A stretch of 64,000 bases of DNA from JBNKHG01 sp050290225 (GCA_050290225.1 JBNKHG010000002.1:91483-155482); one strand, 5' to 3'; shown: positions 33,949-43,444, counted from the stretch's first letter. Translations and numbers: made by a program. The notes: generated from the letters alone by a model not told the origin.

Positions 33949-35283
33949 TTAATTAAAGAACGGAGACCAGGCCGGCTCTCTCACATCACCCTGCTTCGAA
34001 GGCAGGCGAAATTTTACACCCGCATCCAGCGAAACGGCAGCCAAAATGCCCTTACCCTGGTAACGCGTTGCATATATCAGCATGGCGCCATTGGGTGCAA
34101 TACTGGGAGACTCGTCCAAATAGGTTTCCGTCAGAATGCGTAAATCGCCACTCGCGGTATCCTGGGCTGCGATATGGAATATTCCATTTTCGCGGTGCAC
34201 CATCACCAGGCTCTTGCCGTCTGGCGAAACTCTCGCCCTGGCGTTGTAATCGCCCTCGAAGGTTAAGCGCTCGATACGCCCGCTGGCAAGAGTTACTTGG
34301 TAAATTTGTGGCCTACCTCCACGATTTGACGTAAAAATGATGCCTTTTCCATCAGAAGTCCAGTTCGGTTCTGTATCAATGGCGAAATGGCGAGTCACTC
34401 GAGTCAGTCTGCGGGTGGGAATATCAAGGGTATAAATCTCCGGATTGCCATCCTTTGACAAAGTCATGGCGATTTTTTGACCGTCCGGCGACCAGGAAGG
34501 TGCTCCATTCAATCCCTTGAAGTTGGTCAATTGTTCGCGCCTGGCTGTGGCCAGTTCCTGCCGGAATATCGCCGGACGGCCAGTTTCAAACGACACATAG
34601 GCAACATAACGACCATCCGGAGACCACACCGGCGACAAAATGGGCTGTTTTGACTCCAGCAACAATTTGGGGCGAGCACCATCAGCATCGGCCAGCATCA
34701 AGCGGTATTTGTCCTGCTTGCCCCCTGGGCTTTGAAAGGCTTCCACATAGATAATCTGGGTGGAAAAGGCACCGCGGATACCGGTAATGGTTTCATACAC
34801 TTGATCACTTACATAATGTGCCAAGTCGCGCAGCTGACTGCGGTTACCGTCCACTGACTGTTGGAGTACTTTGCGCTGTCCGAAGATGTCGAACAACTGA
34901 AACTGCAAATAATAGCGATCAGCGCGGTAATCGATACTGCCAATTAACAAAAACTCCGTACCCAGGACACGCCAGTCACGGTAATATACATCGGCTTCCC
35001 GATGGGGAAAGGCCAGCATATCGCCCTGGGCCAGGGGTTTGAATTGACCACTCCGGAGTAAATCGGCGCTCACAATAGACGACAGATCTTCCGGCAGTGG
35101 CGATGCTCCCCGCCACTGAAAGGGCACCACCGCAATAGCGGTCGGGTTATCGACCCCTTGCGTAATTTCAATGGTCAACTCTGCCTGAGCTACCACGCTG
35201 AAAATCCAAGCACTCAGTCCCAATGCAAATTTAAAAGCAGTACTTTTTAGAAAGGTACCTTTCAAAACAACGCTTGTCGACAT
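33949..35283 (-). CDS. tolB: Tol-Pal translocation protein TolB
   Basis: Periplasmic beta-propeller that shuttles between Pal and TolA. 444 residues from the ATG at 35283 (TAAGG 6 nt upstream); a GTG at 35310 overlapping the tolA stop, with AAGGA 9 nt upstream, is a real alternative. After the signal peptide (ending VVAQA) is the N-terminal domain, then a six-bladed propeller with repeated PxWSPDG units (SPVWSPDGRYVAYVS, GAPSWSPDGQKIAMT, TEPNWTSDGKGIIFTS). The C-terminal blade ends REPAWSPF. The tolA-tolB order is standard. Confidence 0.95.
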   Translation of the reverse strand: MSTSVVLKGTFLKSTAFKFALGLSAWIFSVVAQAELTIEITQGVDNPTAIAVVPFQWRGASPLPEDLSSIVSADLLRSGQFKPLAQGDMLAFPHREADVYYRDWRVLGTEFLLIGSIDYRADRYYLQFQLFDIFGQRKVLQQSVDGNRSQLRDLAHYVSDQVYETITGIRGAFSTQIIYVEAFQSPGGKQDKYRLMLADADGARPKLLLESKQPILSPVWSPDGRYVAYVSFETGRPAIFRQELATARREQLTNFKGLNGAPSWSPDGQKIAMTLSKDGNPEIYTLDIPTRRLTRVTRHFAIDTEPNWTSDGKGIIFTSNRGGRPQIYQVTLASGRIERLTFEGDYNARARVSPDGKSLVMVHRENGIFHIAAQDTASGDLRILTETYLDESPSIAPNGAMLIYATRYQGKGILAAVSLDAGVKFRLPSKQGDVREPAWSPFFN

Positions 35284-35306
35284 AGCACGCCTTATCCAAT
35301 GTTTTC

Positions 35307-36104
35307 TCACAATCGTAAATCCTTGGGATTGAACACCAATCTCAATTGACGGAAATACCGCTCAAACACCTCGGGCGGCATATTCTTCAGTTCCGGAAAC
35401 TGTTCAGCCTTCTTCACAGCCTGCTCCGCCGAACGGTCAAAGGCACTATTACCGCTACTTTTTACTACGCTGACATTGACCACCTTACCGGTCGGCACCA
35501 GCTGCAATTGCAGCTCGCAGGTCATCCCTTTGCGAGCCGACGGCGGACGACTCCAGTTCTGCTCGATACGGGAAGAAATCAGTGCAACATAGCTCTGCGC
35601 CTGCTCGGCGGCACTCTCCGCCTGCAAAAACTCCTCTTCCTCTTCCAGCGCTTCGGAAAACTGCGACTCCATCTCCTGTCGACGACGCTCTTCTTCACGG
35701 CGCTGCTGCTCTTCGAGTTGACGCTGTCGCTCCATCTCCGCCAGCCGTTCCTTTTCCCGGCGAGCCTTTTCTTCCGCTTTCTTCTTCCTCGCCGCTTCCT
35801 CCTGGCGTTTCTTCTCCGCCTGCTGCTTCTGCTGTGCCAGGCGGCGCTTTTTCTCAGCGGCTTCACGCTCGCGCTTTTCCTGGGCCCGACGCTTGGCTGT
35901 CAAATCAATTTTACGAGATTTGGGCTTGGCCGTTTTCTTCTTTGTGGTTTTTGGCTTTAAGGCCACCAACTTGGCTTCAACATAGCTGGGCTTATACACC
36001 CGCGGTGTGACAGATGTAGATTGCCATCCCCAGGTCACCGCCGCCACCAGCAGACCGTGAGCAAGCAGACTTAATATTATAGGCAGGGTGTAGGAGCTAC
36101 GCAT
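35307..36104 (-). CDS. tolA: Tol-Pal energy-transducing protein TolA
   Basis: Inner-membrane protein that spans the periplasm and passes TolQR energy to TolB/Pal. 265 residues, well short of the 421 of E. coli. One N-terminal transmembrane helix, a Lys/Glu/Arg/Ala-rich alpha-helical domain II (about 50-165) and a compact domain III (about 175-265). Domain III contains ISSRIEQNWSRPPSA, the TonB-like CELQLQLVPTGKVVNV and SSGNSAFDRSAEQAVKKAEQ. The shorter domain II would shorten the periplasmic reach. It is 1 nt from tolR. Confidence 0.93.
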   Translation of the reverse strand: MRSSYTLPIILSLLAHGLLVAAVTWGWQSTSVTPRVYKPSYVEAKLVALKPKTTKKKTAKPKSRKIDLTAKRRAQEKREREAAEKKRRLAQQKQQAEKKRQEEAARKKKAEEKARREKERLAEMERQRQLEEQQRREEERRRQEMESQFSEALEEEEEFLQAESAAEQAQSYVALISSRIEQNWSRPPSARKGMTCELQLQLVPTGKVVNVSVVKSSGNSAFDRSAEQAVKKAEQFPELKNMPPEVFERYFRQLRLVFNPKDLRL

Positions 36105-36105
36105 A

Positions 36106-36534
36106 TCAAGGCTGTTGCGGCGGCTCGGTTACCAGCCCCACAGAGGGAGCACCGGCCTTTTGCAGTTCGGTCATCAAGCCCACCACGATGCCATAGTTAA
36201 CGCTGTGATCACCCCACACCAGCACGGGCGTCTTGGGCTTTTGACGCAACACCTTGGTGACAGTGTCTTTTATCTGCTTGAGTGGTTTGGCCTTCTTCTG
36301 ATCGCGTCCCAAATTGAGGTAATAGGTGCCATCTTTTTTTACCGACACAATCAGCGGTTCGTCCTCTTTATCATCCAGTGGCGCAGAAGGGGCCTGAGGC
36401 AATTCTACCTTGACGCCTTGCATCAACAGGGGTGCAGTGACCATAAAAACCACCAGCAACACCAGCATCACATCAATGTAGGGCACCACATTGATCTCAG
36501 CCATGGGTTTCTTTTTTAACTTTTTCCCGGGCAT
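36106..36534 (-). CDS. tolR: Tol-Pal proton channel subunit TolR
   Basis: Inner-membrane partner of TolQ in the proton-driven motor. 142 residues with a single transmembrane helix (about 14-33) that holds the essential acidic residue, Asp21 in PYIDVMLVLL. A periplasmic domain with VELPQAPSAPL and KTPVLVWGDHSVNYG follows, as in ExbD/TolR. It is placed between tolQ and tolA. Confidence 0.96.
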   Translation of the reverse strand: MPGKKLKKKPMAEINVVPYIDVMLVLLVVFMVTAPLLMQGVKVELPQAPSAPLDDKEDEPLIVSVKKDGTYYLNLGRDQKKAKPLKQIKDTVTKVLRQKPKTPVLVWGDHSVNYGIVVGLMTELQKAGAPSVGLVTEPPQQP

Positions 36535-36592
36535 GGCGCGACCTTTTCCTTACCTGTTGGAGATTTTTCCCAAGTTCGTCGGTAACGCTCCA

Positions 36593-37282
36593 CTACTTGG
36601 CATGCACCTGGCGGTGCAGGATCGAGGAGAACTCATCGGCAAATGTCTCATAGCTATTGCTCAATGCCTCAGCACGGGCGGAATAACGGTTATAGGCCAG
36701 CACTGCAGGGATCGCGGCGAACAGCCCCATAGCCGTTGCCACCAGAGCCTCGGAAATGCCGGGTGCGACGGTGGCAAGGGTGGCCTGGTGAACATTAGCC
36801 AGGCCGCGAAAGGAATTCATTATTCCCCAAACGGTGCCGAACAGTCCGATATAGGGGCTGACAGAGGCGACACTGGCCAAAAACGCCAAGTGGGTTTCCA
36901 GTTTTTCCTCTTCCCGGGCCAAAGCCACGCGCATGACCCGCTGAGTACCCTCCATCACCGCATCAGGATCAGCTCCCACCTGCTGGCGCAGCCGGGTAAA
37001 CTCCTTAAAGCCTGCACGAAAAATACTTTCCACGCCATCGGTACCGCTTTTACCTGCCCGGGCATTTCCCTGCCGAAACAGTTGACTGAGGTCAATGCCC
37101 GACCAAAACTGTTTTTCAAAGGCAACCAGCGATGATTTGGCTCGACGCTGGTATACCCCGCGCTGCAGAATCATTACCCAGGAAATCACCGATGCGAGAA
37201 ACAGGAGTGCCATCACCAGTTGCACCAACAAACTGGCCTCCAATATCAAGTTCCATATCGACAGGGGTTCGGCTTGCGACAT
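36593..37282 (-). CDS. tolQ: Tol-Pal proton channel subunit TolQ
   Basis: MotA/TolQ/ExbB-family inner-membrane protein. 229 residues with three transmembrane helices: SLLVQLVMALLFLASVISWV, then the long pair in the second half (around VSPYIGLFGTVWGIMNSF and APGISEALVATAMGLFAAIP). The conserved Thr and Gly of the channel lie in these. Its start ATG is 21 nt after the ybgC stop. Confidence 0.97.
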   Translation of the reverse strand: MSQAEPLSIWNLILEASLLVQLVMALLFLASVISWVMILQRGVYQRRAKSSLVAFEKQFWSGIDLSQLFRQGNARAGKSGTDGVESIFRAGFKEFTRLRQQVGADPDAVMEGTQRVMRVALAREEEKLETHLAFLASVASVSPYIGLFGTVWGIMNSFRGLANVHQATLATVAPGISEALVATAMGLFAAIPAVLAYNRYSARAEALSNSYETFADEFSSILHRQVHAK

Positions 37283-37303
37283 AGTTTTTCCTATCTGTTC
37301 ACT

Positions 37304-37777
37304 CTATTGCTGTTTTTGAAAATGGCCGTCGATGGCCGCGCGCATCTGCTCAGGGATGGCCGAGGGTTTCATAGTCCCGGCATTGACACAGGCCACTTTG
37401 ATTTCCCCATCGCAGAGCACTTCATCTTTATGCATTACCGAGCCCTCGCCGGCATCCAAACCCGCGAAAGGGCGTAAGATTCGCTGTTTAAAAACGACAC
37501 TGGTGCGGGTCACCTTGCCAAAGGATGCCGTGGCTATCAAGGCTTCATCCAAACGCGCCGGCTTGCGGTAATTCACCTGCGCCGAATGCACCACCAACAG
37601 TTGTCCCCCATCCAGAATGGCGGGCTTATCATAACCCAGAGAGCGCATCAGTTCTGTGCGCCCGCGCTCCATATATTTTAAATAATTCACATAATAGACA
37701 ATGCCCCCGGCATCGGTGTCCTCGATATAGACGCGCAGGGGAAAACGGAATTCCCTTTCGTTGTGAAATTGTTCCAT
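37304..37777 (-). CDS. ybgC: Tol-Pal associated acyl-CoA thioesterase YbgC
   Basis: Hot-dog-fold thioesterase, first gene of the tol-pal operon. The start is the ATG at 37777 (MEQFHNEREFRFPLRVYIED); a longer frame to 37909 is an extension without support. 157 residues (E. coli 134). The signature VYIEDTDAGGIVYYVNYLKY carries the catalytic Asp, and FERGRTE-like MERGRTELMR follows. No clear ribosome site precedes this ATG. It is 19 nt after the ruvB stop. Confidence 0.93.
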   Translation of the reverse strand: MEQFHNEREFRFPLRVYIEDTDAGGIVYYVNYLKYMERGRTELMRSLGYDKPAILDGGQLLVVHSAQVNYRKPARLDEALIATASFGKVTRTSVVFKQRILRPFAGLDAGEGSVMHKDEVLCDGEIKVACVNAGTMKPSAIPEQMRAAIDGHFQKQQ

Positions 37778-37796
37778 AACAGGAGTCCGGAATACC

Positions 37797-38840
37797 CTAG
37801 TTATTACCCGTGTCGGCTTGGAAATCCGTGAAGCGCGCCGGCAAATCCAAGCCAAAGTGGTGGTACGCATGGGGAGTAACCACCCGACCACGCGGAGTTC
37901 GGGCGACAAATCCCTGCTGAATCAAAAAGGGCTCAAGCACATCCTCTATTGTATCGCGCTCCTCACTGATGGCCGCCGCCAAACTCTCAACGCCAACCGG
38001 ACCACCGTCGAACTTGTCAATCAGCGCCATTAGCAGGCGTCGGTCCATATGATCAAAGCCGCATTCGTCCACACTCAACATATTGAGGGCCGCATCTGCC
38101 ATTGCTCCGGTAACAGTGCCATCACCTTTGACCTCGGCGTAATCGCGCACCCGGCGCAGCAGCCGGTTGGCGATACGCGGTGTACCGCGCGAGCGCTTGG
38201 CTACCTCCTGAGCCCCTTCTTCCTCCATGGTTATGCCCATCAGAGCCGCCGAGCGAGAGACAATATGAGTGAGATCGGCAACATTGTAAAACTCCAGCCG
38301 CTGTACGATACCAAAACGATCCCGCAACGGAGAAGTCAACAGACCCGCTCGGGTCGTGGCCCCAACCAAGGTAAAGGGGGGCAGATCCAATTTGATGGAG
38401 CGCGCTGCGGGGCCCTCGCCAATCATGATATCCAGCTGGAAATCTTCCATCGCGGGATAAAGCACCTCTTCCACCATAGGACTGAGGCGGTGAATTTCAT
38501 CGATAAAGAGCACATCCCCCGGTTCCAGGTTGGTCATCAGCGCCGCGAGGTCACCGGCCTTTTCCAATACCGGGCCCGATGTACTCTTCAGGTCCACCGC
38601 CATTTCAGTGGCGATAATATTGGCCAGAGTGGTCTTCCCGAGTCCCGGAGGCCCAAACACCAGGGTGTGATCCAGCGCTTCTCCCCGCTTTTGGGCGGCT
38701 GAGATAAATATCTCCATCTGTTCACGCACTACCGGCTGCCCTACATAGTCGGACAGTCGCCGGGGGCGCACGGTCCGGTCTTCCTGCACCTCTACCGGCG
38801 ATCGGGCAGAGGGGGCTATTAGGCGATCTTCTTCGATCAT
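37797..38840 (-). CDS. ruvB: Holliday junction helicase RuvB
   Basis: AAA+ motor that drives branch migration with RuvA. 347 residues (E. coli 336). Walker A GPPGLGKTTLAN, Walker B VLFIDEIHRL, sensor 1 LVGATTRAGLL, an arginine finger region (RFGIVQRLEFY) and the C-terminal winged-helix with RTPRGRVVTPHAYHHFG. It lies downstream of ruvA (55-nt gap), with ybgC next; ruv and tol may be read together. Confidence 0.97.
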   Translation of the reverse strand: MIEEDRLIAPSARSPVEVQEDRTVRPRRLSDYVGQPVVREQMEIFISAAQKRGEALDHTLVFGPPGLGKTTLANIIATEMAVDLKSTSGPVLEKAGDLAALMTNLEPGDVLFIDEIHRLSPMVEEVLYPAMEDFQLDIMIGEGPAARSIKLDLPPFTLVGATTRAGLLTSPLRDRFGIVQRLEFYNVADLTHIVSRSAALMGITMEEEGAQEVAKRSRGTPRIANRLLRRVRDYAEVKGDGTVTGAMADAALNMLSVDECGFDHMDRRLLMALIDKFDGGPVGVESLAAAISEERDTIEDVLEPFLIQQGFVARTPRGRVVTPHAYHHFGLDLPARFTDFQADTGNN

Positions 38841-38895
38841 GGCGGGGATTAACCTCTTTCGTTCCAGCTTTTATTGAACGGCCGTTTTTCCATAG

Positions 38896-39522
38896 CTAGG
38901 CGGGCACCATGGAACGCAGCGCCAGGCGAATCAGGTCTTCACTGCGGCTCACCGGTTGTTCTTTCATTACCTTGGCCACCACACGGGTGGCTTCCGCAGG
39001 CTTGTAGCCCAGCGCCACCAGCGCACTTTCCGCTTCGGCAAGCAGGTCGTCTGCAGCGGCGGCTTCCGCCGCCTGACTCGCCGCCTCCAAATCGCCCAGA
39101 GGCAGGATCGCCGCTTCCCAGTCCTTGAGTTTATCCCTCAGTTCAATAATCAGCCGCTCGGCGGTTTTCTTGCCGACGCCGGGAACCTTGACCAGGGCCG
39201 CACTATTGTCCTCTATGACGCACCGGGCGATCGTGTCGGCTTCCATTCCCGATAATATGGCCACGGCCATTTTGGGGCCAACACCACTGACCTTGATCAG
39301 GGTACGGAAAAGCTCCCGGTCGCGCTTGTCACAAAAGCCGTAAAGCTGGTGGGCATTTTCGCTGACAGCGAAATGGGTATAAAGCACCACTTCCTCACCC
39401 GGCTTTGGTAACTGGTAAAAAGTGGTCATTGGAGCCTGCAGTTCATAGCCTACGCCGTTGACATCCAATAGCAGGTTCGGAGCCTGCTTCTCCAATAACT
39501 GTCCCCGCAGCCTTCCGATCAT
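38896..39522 (-). CDS. ruvA: Holliday junction DNA helicase subunit RuvA
   Basis: Tetrameric junction-recognition protein. 208 residues. An N-terminal OB fold (MIGRLRGQLLEKQAPNLLLD), two helix-hairpin-helix motifs (RTLIKVSGVGPKMAVAILSG and LVKVPGVGKKTAERLIIEL), an acidic/Ala-rich linker, and a C-terminal domain (ESALVALGYKPAEATRVV) that contacts RuvB. It is preceded by ruvC after 56 nt. Confidence 0.97.
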   Translation of the reverse strand: MIGRLRGQLLEKQAPNLLLDVNGVGYELQAPMTTFYQLPKPGEEVVLYTHFAVSENAHQLYGFCDKRDRELFRTLIKVSGVGPKMAVAILSGMEADTIARCVIEDNSAALVKVPGVGKKTAERLIIELRDKLKDWEAAILPLGDLEAASQAAEAAAADDLLAEAESALVALGYKPAEATRVVAKVMKEQPVSRSEDLIRLALRSMVPA

Positions 39523-39578
39523 GGCGATACCCTACTGGTTGATTCCTGTTTACATGCTCGATATACAAGGTGAAGGCA

Positions 39579-40097
39579 CTACACCATACGCCCGCGACGA
39601 AAGTGCCTGGCGGTACTGACTTTGATCATATGCTGCTGTGTATTTGCATGACAGAGTGCAATCGCCAAGGCATCAGCGGCATCCTCCTGGGGCGAGGCCG
39701 GCAGTTTCAGCAAGGTTTTCACCATATGCTGTACCTGCAATTTGTCGGCACCACCATTACCGACGATGGATTGCTTGACCTTGCGCGCCTCATACTCGGC
39801 AACTGGCAGATCCCGGTTGACCGCAGCCACGATTGCAGCCCCCCGCGCCTGCCCCAACTTCAAGGCCGAACCGGCACTTTTGGCCATAAACACACTCTCA
39901 ATCGCCATCTCTTGCGGACAGTACTTTTCGATAAGCTCAGTAACCGAGTCGAAAATGACTTTTAAACGTTCGGGCAGGCTGATTTCCGGCACGCGAATGA
40001 CGCCACTGGTGACATAGGAGGAGCGACTCCCCTGGACGCTGATTATGCCAAAGCCCGTTTTGCGAGAGCCCGGGTCCACCCCCAAGATTAGCGCCAT
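39579..40097 (-). CDS. ruvC: Crossover junction endodeoxyribonuclease RuvC
   Basis: Resolves Holliday junctions. The start is the ATG at 40097, following a GTG, with AAGG nearby. 172 residues (E. coli 173). The acidic residues of the RNase H fold are in LGVDPGSRKTGFG (Asp7), AIESVFMAKSAGSA (Glu), and the C-terminal DAADALAIALCH (Asp pair). A terminator lies between it and yebC on the same strand, so it starts a new transcript. Confidence 0.97.
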   Translation of the reverse strand: MALILGVDPGSRKTGFGIISVQGSRSSYVTSGVIRVPEISLPERLKVIFDSVTELIEKYCPQEMAIESVFMAKSAGSALKLGQARGAAIVAAVNRDLPVAEYEARKVKQSIVGNGGADKLQVQHMVKTLLKLPASPQEDAADALAIALCHANTQQHMIKVSTARHFRRGRMV

Positions 40098-40194
40098 CAC
40101 CCTTGATACCTGTTTTTATATCCAGTGCCTAGTGTCCCAAGCGCGCTCCGCAGCGTCAAGTACGCAATAGACACTTCTCCGACACCCAAAACGC

Positions 40195-40214
40195 AAAAAG
40201 CCGACAGTGTCGGC
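40195..40214 (-). terminator. Terminator between yebC and ruvC
   Basis: A 6-bp stem (GCCGAC with GTCGGC) and a 3-nt loop are followed on the minus strand by TTTTT. It lies 28 nt after the yebC stop and separates the aspS-yebC transcript from ruvC. Confidence 0.75.
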
Positions 40215-40241
40215 TTCTATTGGCAATAGCAGCATGGCAGC

Positions 40242-40988
40242 CTAGCTCGCCAATTGCTCCAGGATATCTTCTGCGATATCGGCATTGGAATAGACTGCCT
40301 GGACATCATCCAGGTCTTCCAGCATGTCCACCAGCGCCATGATTTTTTCAGCGCCGTCCTTATCCAGCGGCACCGAAGTGGAAGGCAGCATAGTCACCTC
40401 GGCATTGGCCGGCTCAAAGCCAGCCGCGACCATGGCATCCTTGACACTGAGGAAATCTTCAAAGGCGGTCTGCACATCAACGGAACCGTCGTCATTGGTG
40501 ACGATATCCTCGGCGCCCGCTTCCAGGGCCGCTTCCATAATCTGCTCTTCGTCAGCACCCGGCTCATAGCTGATCACACCTGTACGGGTAAACAGATATG
40601 CCACGGAACCATCGGTACCCAGGTTCCCACCGCGCTTGGTAAAGGCATGGCGCACTTCAGCCACAGTGCGGTTACGGTTATCGGTCATGCATTCCACCAG
40701 GATTGCCACCCCGCCGACGCCGTATCCTTCATAGGTCACCTCTTCATAATTCTCACCTTCACCAGCACCGGCGCCGCGGGCGATCGCCTTGTCGATGGTG
40801 TCGCGCTTCATGTTGGCGCCCAGCGCCTTATCCACCGCCGCACGCAGACGGGGATTATCCTCCGGGGTGGGGCCACCCTTGGCGGCGACCGTCAGTTCAC
40901 GGATAATTTTGGTGAAGACTTTACCGCGCTTGGCGTCCTGAGCCGCCTTGCGGTGTTTGATGTTTGCCCATTTACTGTGGCCGGCCAT
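40242..40988 (-). CDS. yebC: YebC/PmpR family regulatory protein
   Basis: Conserved YebC-family factor; proteins of this family are described as transcriptional regulators, and more recently as ribosome-associated factors that help translate proline stretches. 248 residues. The N-terminus MAGHSKWANIKHRKAAQDAK and GKVFTKIIRELTVAAK are diagnostic. The acidic second domain includes EDIVTNDDGSVDVQTAFEDF. It is 13 nt downstream of aspS and directly followed by a terminator. The aspS-yebC-ruvC order is common in Pseudomonas-type genomes. Confidence 0.95.
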   Translation of the reverse strand: MAGHSKWANIKHRKAAQDAKRGKVFTKIIRELTVAAKGGPTPEDNPRLRAAVDKALGANMKRDTIDKAIARGAGAGEGENYEEVTYEGYGVGGVAILVECMTDNRNRTVAEVRHAFTKRGGNLGTDGSVAYLFTRTGVISYEPGADEEQIMEAALEAGAEDIVTNDDGSVDVQTAFEDFLSVKDAMVAAGFEPANAEVTMLPSTSVPLDKDGAEKIMALVDMLEDLDDVQAVYSNADIAEDILEQLAS

Positions 40989-41001
40989 AATAGCTCTCCG
41001 A

Positions 41002-42771
41002 CTATTTGGTTTCTTTTTTCATAAGACGAATGTTCAACTCACGCAGTTGTGCATTATCCACCACCCCCGGCGCATCGGTCATAACACAGGCTGCGCTCTG
41101 GGTTTTGGGGAAAGCGATGACATCGCGAATGGAACTGGTGTTGGTCATTAACATGATCAGGCGATCAAGGCCAAAAGCGAGACCACCGTGTGGAGGCGCG
41201 CCAAACTTGAGCGCATCCAGCAGGAAGCCAAATTTTTCTCTCTGCTCTGCCTCATCGATACCCAGCACATCGAATACTGTTGACTGCATAGCCTGATCGT
41301 GGATACGGATCGAGCCTCCACCCAACTCAGTACCGTTCAATACCATGTCGTAGGCGCGGGAAAGAGCGGCAGCCGGTGCCGCCTTCAATTCCTCGGGAGA
41401 GCAGGACGGTGCGGTAAACGGATGATGCAGTGCCGTCAGGGAACCGTCTTCCAATTCCTCGAACATGGGGAAGTCCACAACCCACAATGGCGCCCACTCG
41501 CGGACATACAGATTCAGGTCCTCGCCCAGTTTGCATCGCAAGGCACCCAGAGCTTCGGACACCACCTTGGCCTTGTCTGCACCAAAGAAAATGATATCGC
41601 CATTCTTGGCGTTTAGCCTTTCCATCAACTTCAAGGTCACCTCTTCTCCGAGGAACTTGATGATGGGAGACTGCAAGCCTTCGATACCGTTTTCGATGGC
41701 GTTGACCTTGACCCAGGCCAGCCCTTTGGCGCCGTAGATACTCACGAATTTGGTGTAATCGTCGATCTGCTTGCGCGACAACTCTGCGCCGCCCGGCACA
41801 CTGAGCGCAGCAACCCGGCACTTGGGATCATTGGCGGGGCCGGCAAATACCTTGAATTCGATATCCTTAAGCAAGTCCTTTATTTCCACCAACTCCAGCG
41901 GGATGCGCAGGTCAGGCTTATCGGAGCCATATCTTTCCATGGCTTCAGCGTACGGCATACGCGGAAATTCGCCCAGGTCGACACTCAACTGCTCTTTGAA
42001 CAATGCGCTGATCATGCCCTGGGTGACGGAGATGATTTCCTCCTCGTCAATAAAGGAAGCCTCTATGTCGATTTGGGTAAATTCCGGTTGGCGATCCGCG
42101 CGCAGGTCTTCATCGCGGAAACACTTGGCGATCTGGTAGTAACGGTCAAAACCCGACACCATCAACAGCTGCTTGAATAACTGGGGCGACTGCGGCAACG
42201 CAAAAAACTGGCCCTCGTGGGTACGGCTCGGCACCAGGTAGTCGCGCGCACCTTCGGGTGTAGCCCGGGTCAGGATAGGCGTTTCGATATCCAGGAAGCC
42301 ATTTTCATCCATGTAGTTGCGGATGGCGGTGGTTACTTTGGAACGGAAACGCAGATTGTGCTGCATGTCGTGACGACGCAGGTCCAGGTAACGGTATTTC
42401 AGGCGTACGTCCTCGCCCACGGTCGAGTGATCGTCCAGAGGAAAAGCCGGGGTTTCCGCCGCACTGAGGATTTCCACTTCGGTGCCATAGACCTCCACCT
42501 CTCCGGTGGCCATATTGGGATTCACCGTAGCTTCGGAGCGGGCGCGAACCCTGCCCTTTACTTTGAGGACATATTCACTGCGCACCTTGTCGGCAGTTGT
42601 GAAGTGGTCACCGGCATCCGGGTCGAACACCACCTGAACGATACCTTCACGGTCGCGCAGATCGATAAATATCACACCGCCGTGATCGCGGCGCGTGTTG
42701 ACCCAGCCACAGAGAGTGACCTGCTGATCAATAAAGGAGGCATTGAGAGCGCCACAGTAAGAGCTGCGCAT
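41002..42771 (-). CDS. aspS: Aspartyl-tRNA synthetase
   Basis: Class IIb aminoacyl-tRNA synthetase. 589 residues (E. coli 590). The OB-fold anticodon-binding domain starts MRSSYCGALN with GWVNTRRDHGGVIFIDLRDR. The catalytic domain has TRATPEGARDYLVPSR, LPQSPQLFKQLLMVSG, motif 2 CFRDEDLRADRQPEFTQID and motif 3 GLAFGLDRLIM. The GAD insertion domain (around 290-420) is present, as in bacterial AspRS. It lies 68 nt after the zinc-ribbon gene and before yebC. Confidence 0.97.
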   Translation of the reverse strand: MRSSYCGALNASFIDQQVTLCGWVNTRRDHGGVIFIDLRDREGIVQVVFDPDAGDHFTTADKVRSEYVLKVKGRVRARSEATVNPNMATGEVEVYGTEVEILSAAETPAFPLDDHSTVGEDVRLKYRYLDLRRHDMQHNLRFRSKVTTAIRNYMDENGFLDIETPILTRATPEGARDYLVPSRTHEGQFFALPQSPQLFKQLLMVSGFDRYYQIAKCFRDEDLRADRQPEFTQIDIEASFIDEEEIISVTQGMISALFKEQLSVDLGEFPRMPYAEAMERYGSDKPDLRIPLELVEIKDLLKDIEFKVFAGPANDPKCRVAALSVPGGAELSRKQIDDYTKFVSIYGAKGLAWVKVNAIENGIEGLQSPIIKFLGEEVTLKLMERLNAKNGDIIFFGADKAKVVSEALGALRCKLGEDLNLYVREWAPLWVVDFPMFEELEDGSLTALHHPFTAPSCSPEELKAAPAAALSRAYDMVLNGTELGGGSIRIHDQAMQSTVFDVLGIDEAEQREKFGFLLDALKFGAPPHGGLAFGLDRLIMLMTNTSSIRDVIAFPKTQSAACVMTDAPGVVDNAQLRELNIRLMKKETK

Positions 42772-42839
42772 AGAGTTTTATCCTGTAGATATTCGTTTAC
42801 TGGAAATTCGTACGTGGCCAAGGCAGGTATTCCGCCAGC

Positions 42840-43142
42840 CTAGCCAGTGGTGCCTTGAGCTGCTGGACAGCTGGCGCAGGCACTGTCCGATTTTTTGGAG
42901 CCACCTTCAGCCTTCTGGTCCCCTGCAGCCTTCTGGTCCCCCGCCAGGTTCTTTTTTCCACCTGACTTAAAGTCGGTTTCGTACCAACCGCCTCCCTTCA
43001 GACGGAAACCCGCAGCCGAAATCTTCTTCTGCAGCCCAGATTCGCTGCAGTTTGGGCATTCCGTCAACGGCGCGTCACTCATTTTCTGGAGGGCTTCCAA
43101 CTCATGACCACAGGATCGGCATTGGTACTCATAAATCGGCAT
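42840..43142 (-). CDS. FmdB-type zinc-ribbon protein
   Basis: Small regulatory-type protein of the FmdB/CxxC_CxxC_SSSS family. The start is the ATG at 43142 (MPIYEYQCRSCGHELEALQK), with GAGG upstream; a longer frame to 43178 is rejected. 100 residues. Two zinc pairs, C-R-S-C and C-P-N-C, are followed by the LQKKISAAGFRLKGGGWYETDF core. A low-complexity tail with Gly, Lys and Asp repeats and extra Cys (SACASCPAAQ) ends the protein. The family is often found beside aspS, as here. The function is unknown. Confidence 0.9.
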   Translation of the reverse strand: MPIYEYQCRSCGHELEALQKMSDAPLTECPNCSESGLQKKISAAGFRLKGGGWYETDFKSGGKKNLAGDQKAAGDQKAEGGSKKSDSACASCPAAQGTTG

Positions 43143-43256
43143 AACTCTAACCTCAGGAACCTCTGGTACCCCACTCACCCATTATTGGGGGGCACACACT
43201 TCAACTTCGGGGACAAATCCGGCCGCGAAATCCACCGGACCACCAAAAAACGGGGG

Positions 43257-43262
43257 ATTATA
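43257..43262 (-). promoter_or_regulatory. Consensus -10 for the FmdB-aspS operon
   Basis: TATAAT reads on the minus strand, 115 nt before the FmdB start. No good -35 lies 16-18 bp upstream (TTCTCG is the nearest), so an extended -10 or an activator may be involved. Confidence 0.45.
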
Positions 43263-43444
43263 CCTCAGCCCAGGAGCTACGAGAACCTAGGACCACCTCA
43301 CAAGTGGAGTGGAGACCAAGCCCACTGGGGAACTGTCAATCCTGTGGCACTTTGATACCGCGCAAGCCAAAAGCGACAAAAAACCCAACCACTGGTCGTA
43401 AACTCAAAAATAATTGCCTTATTGTCGGGTATTTTTACGTTTTT

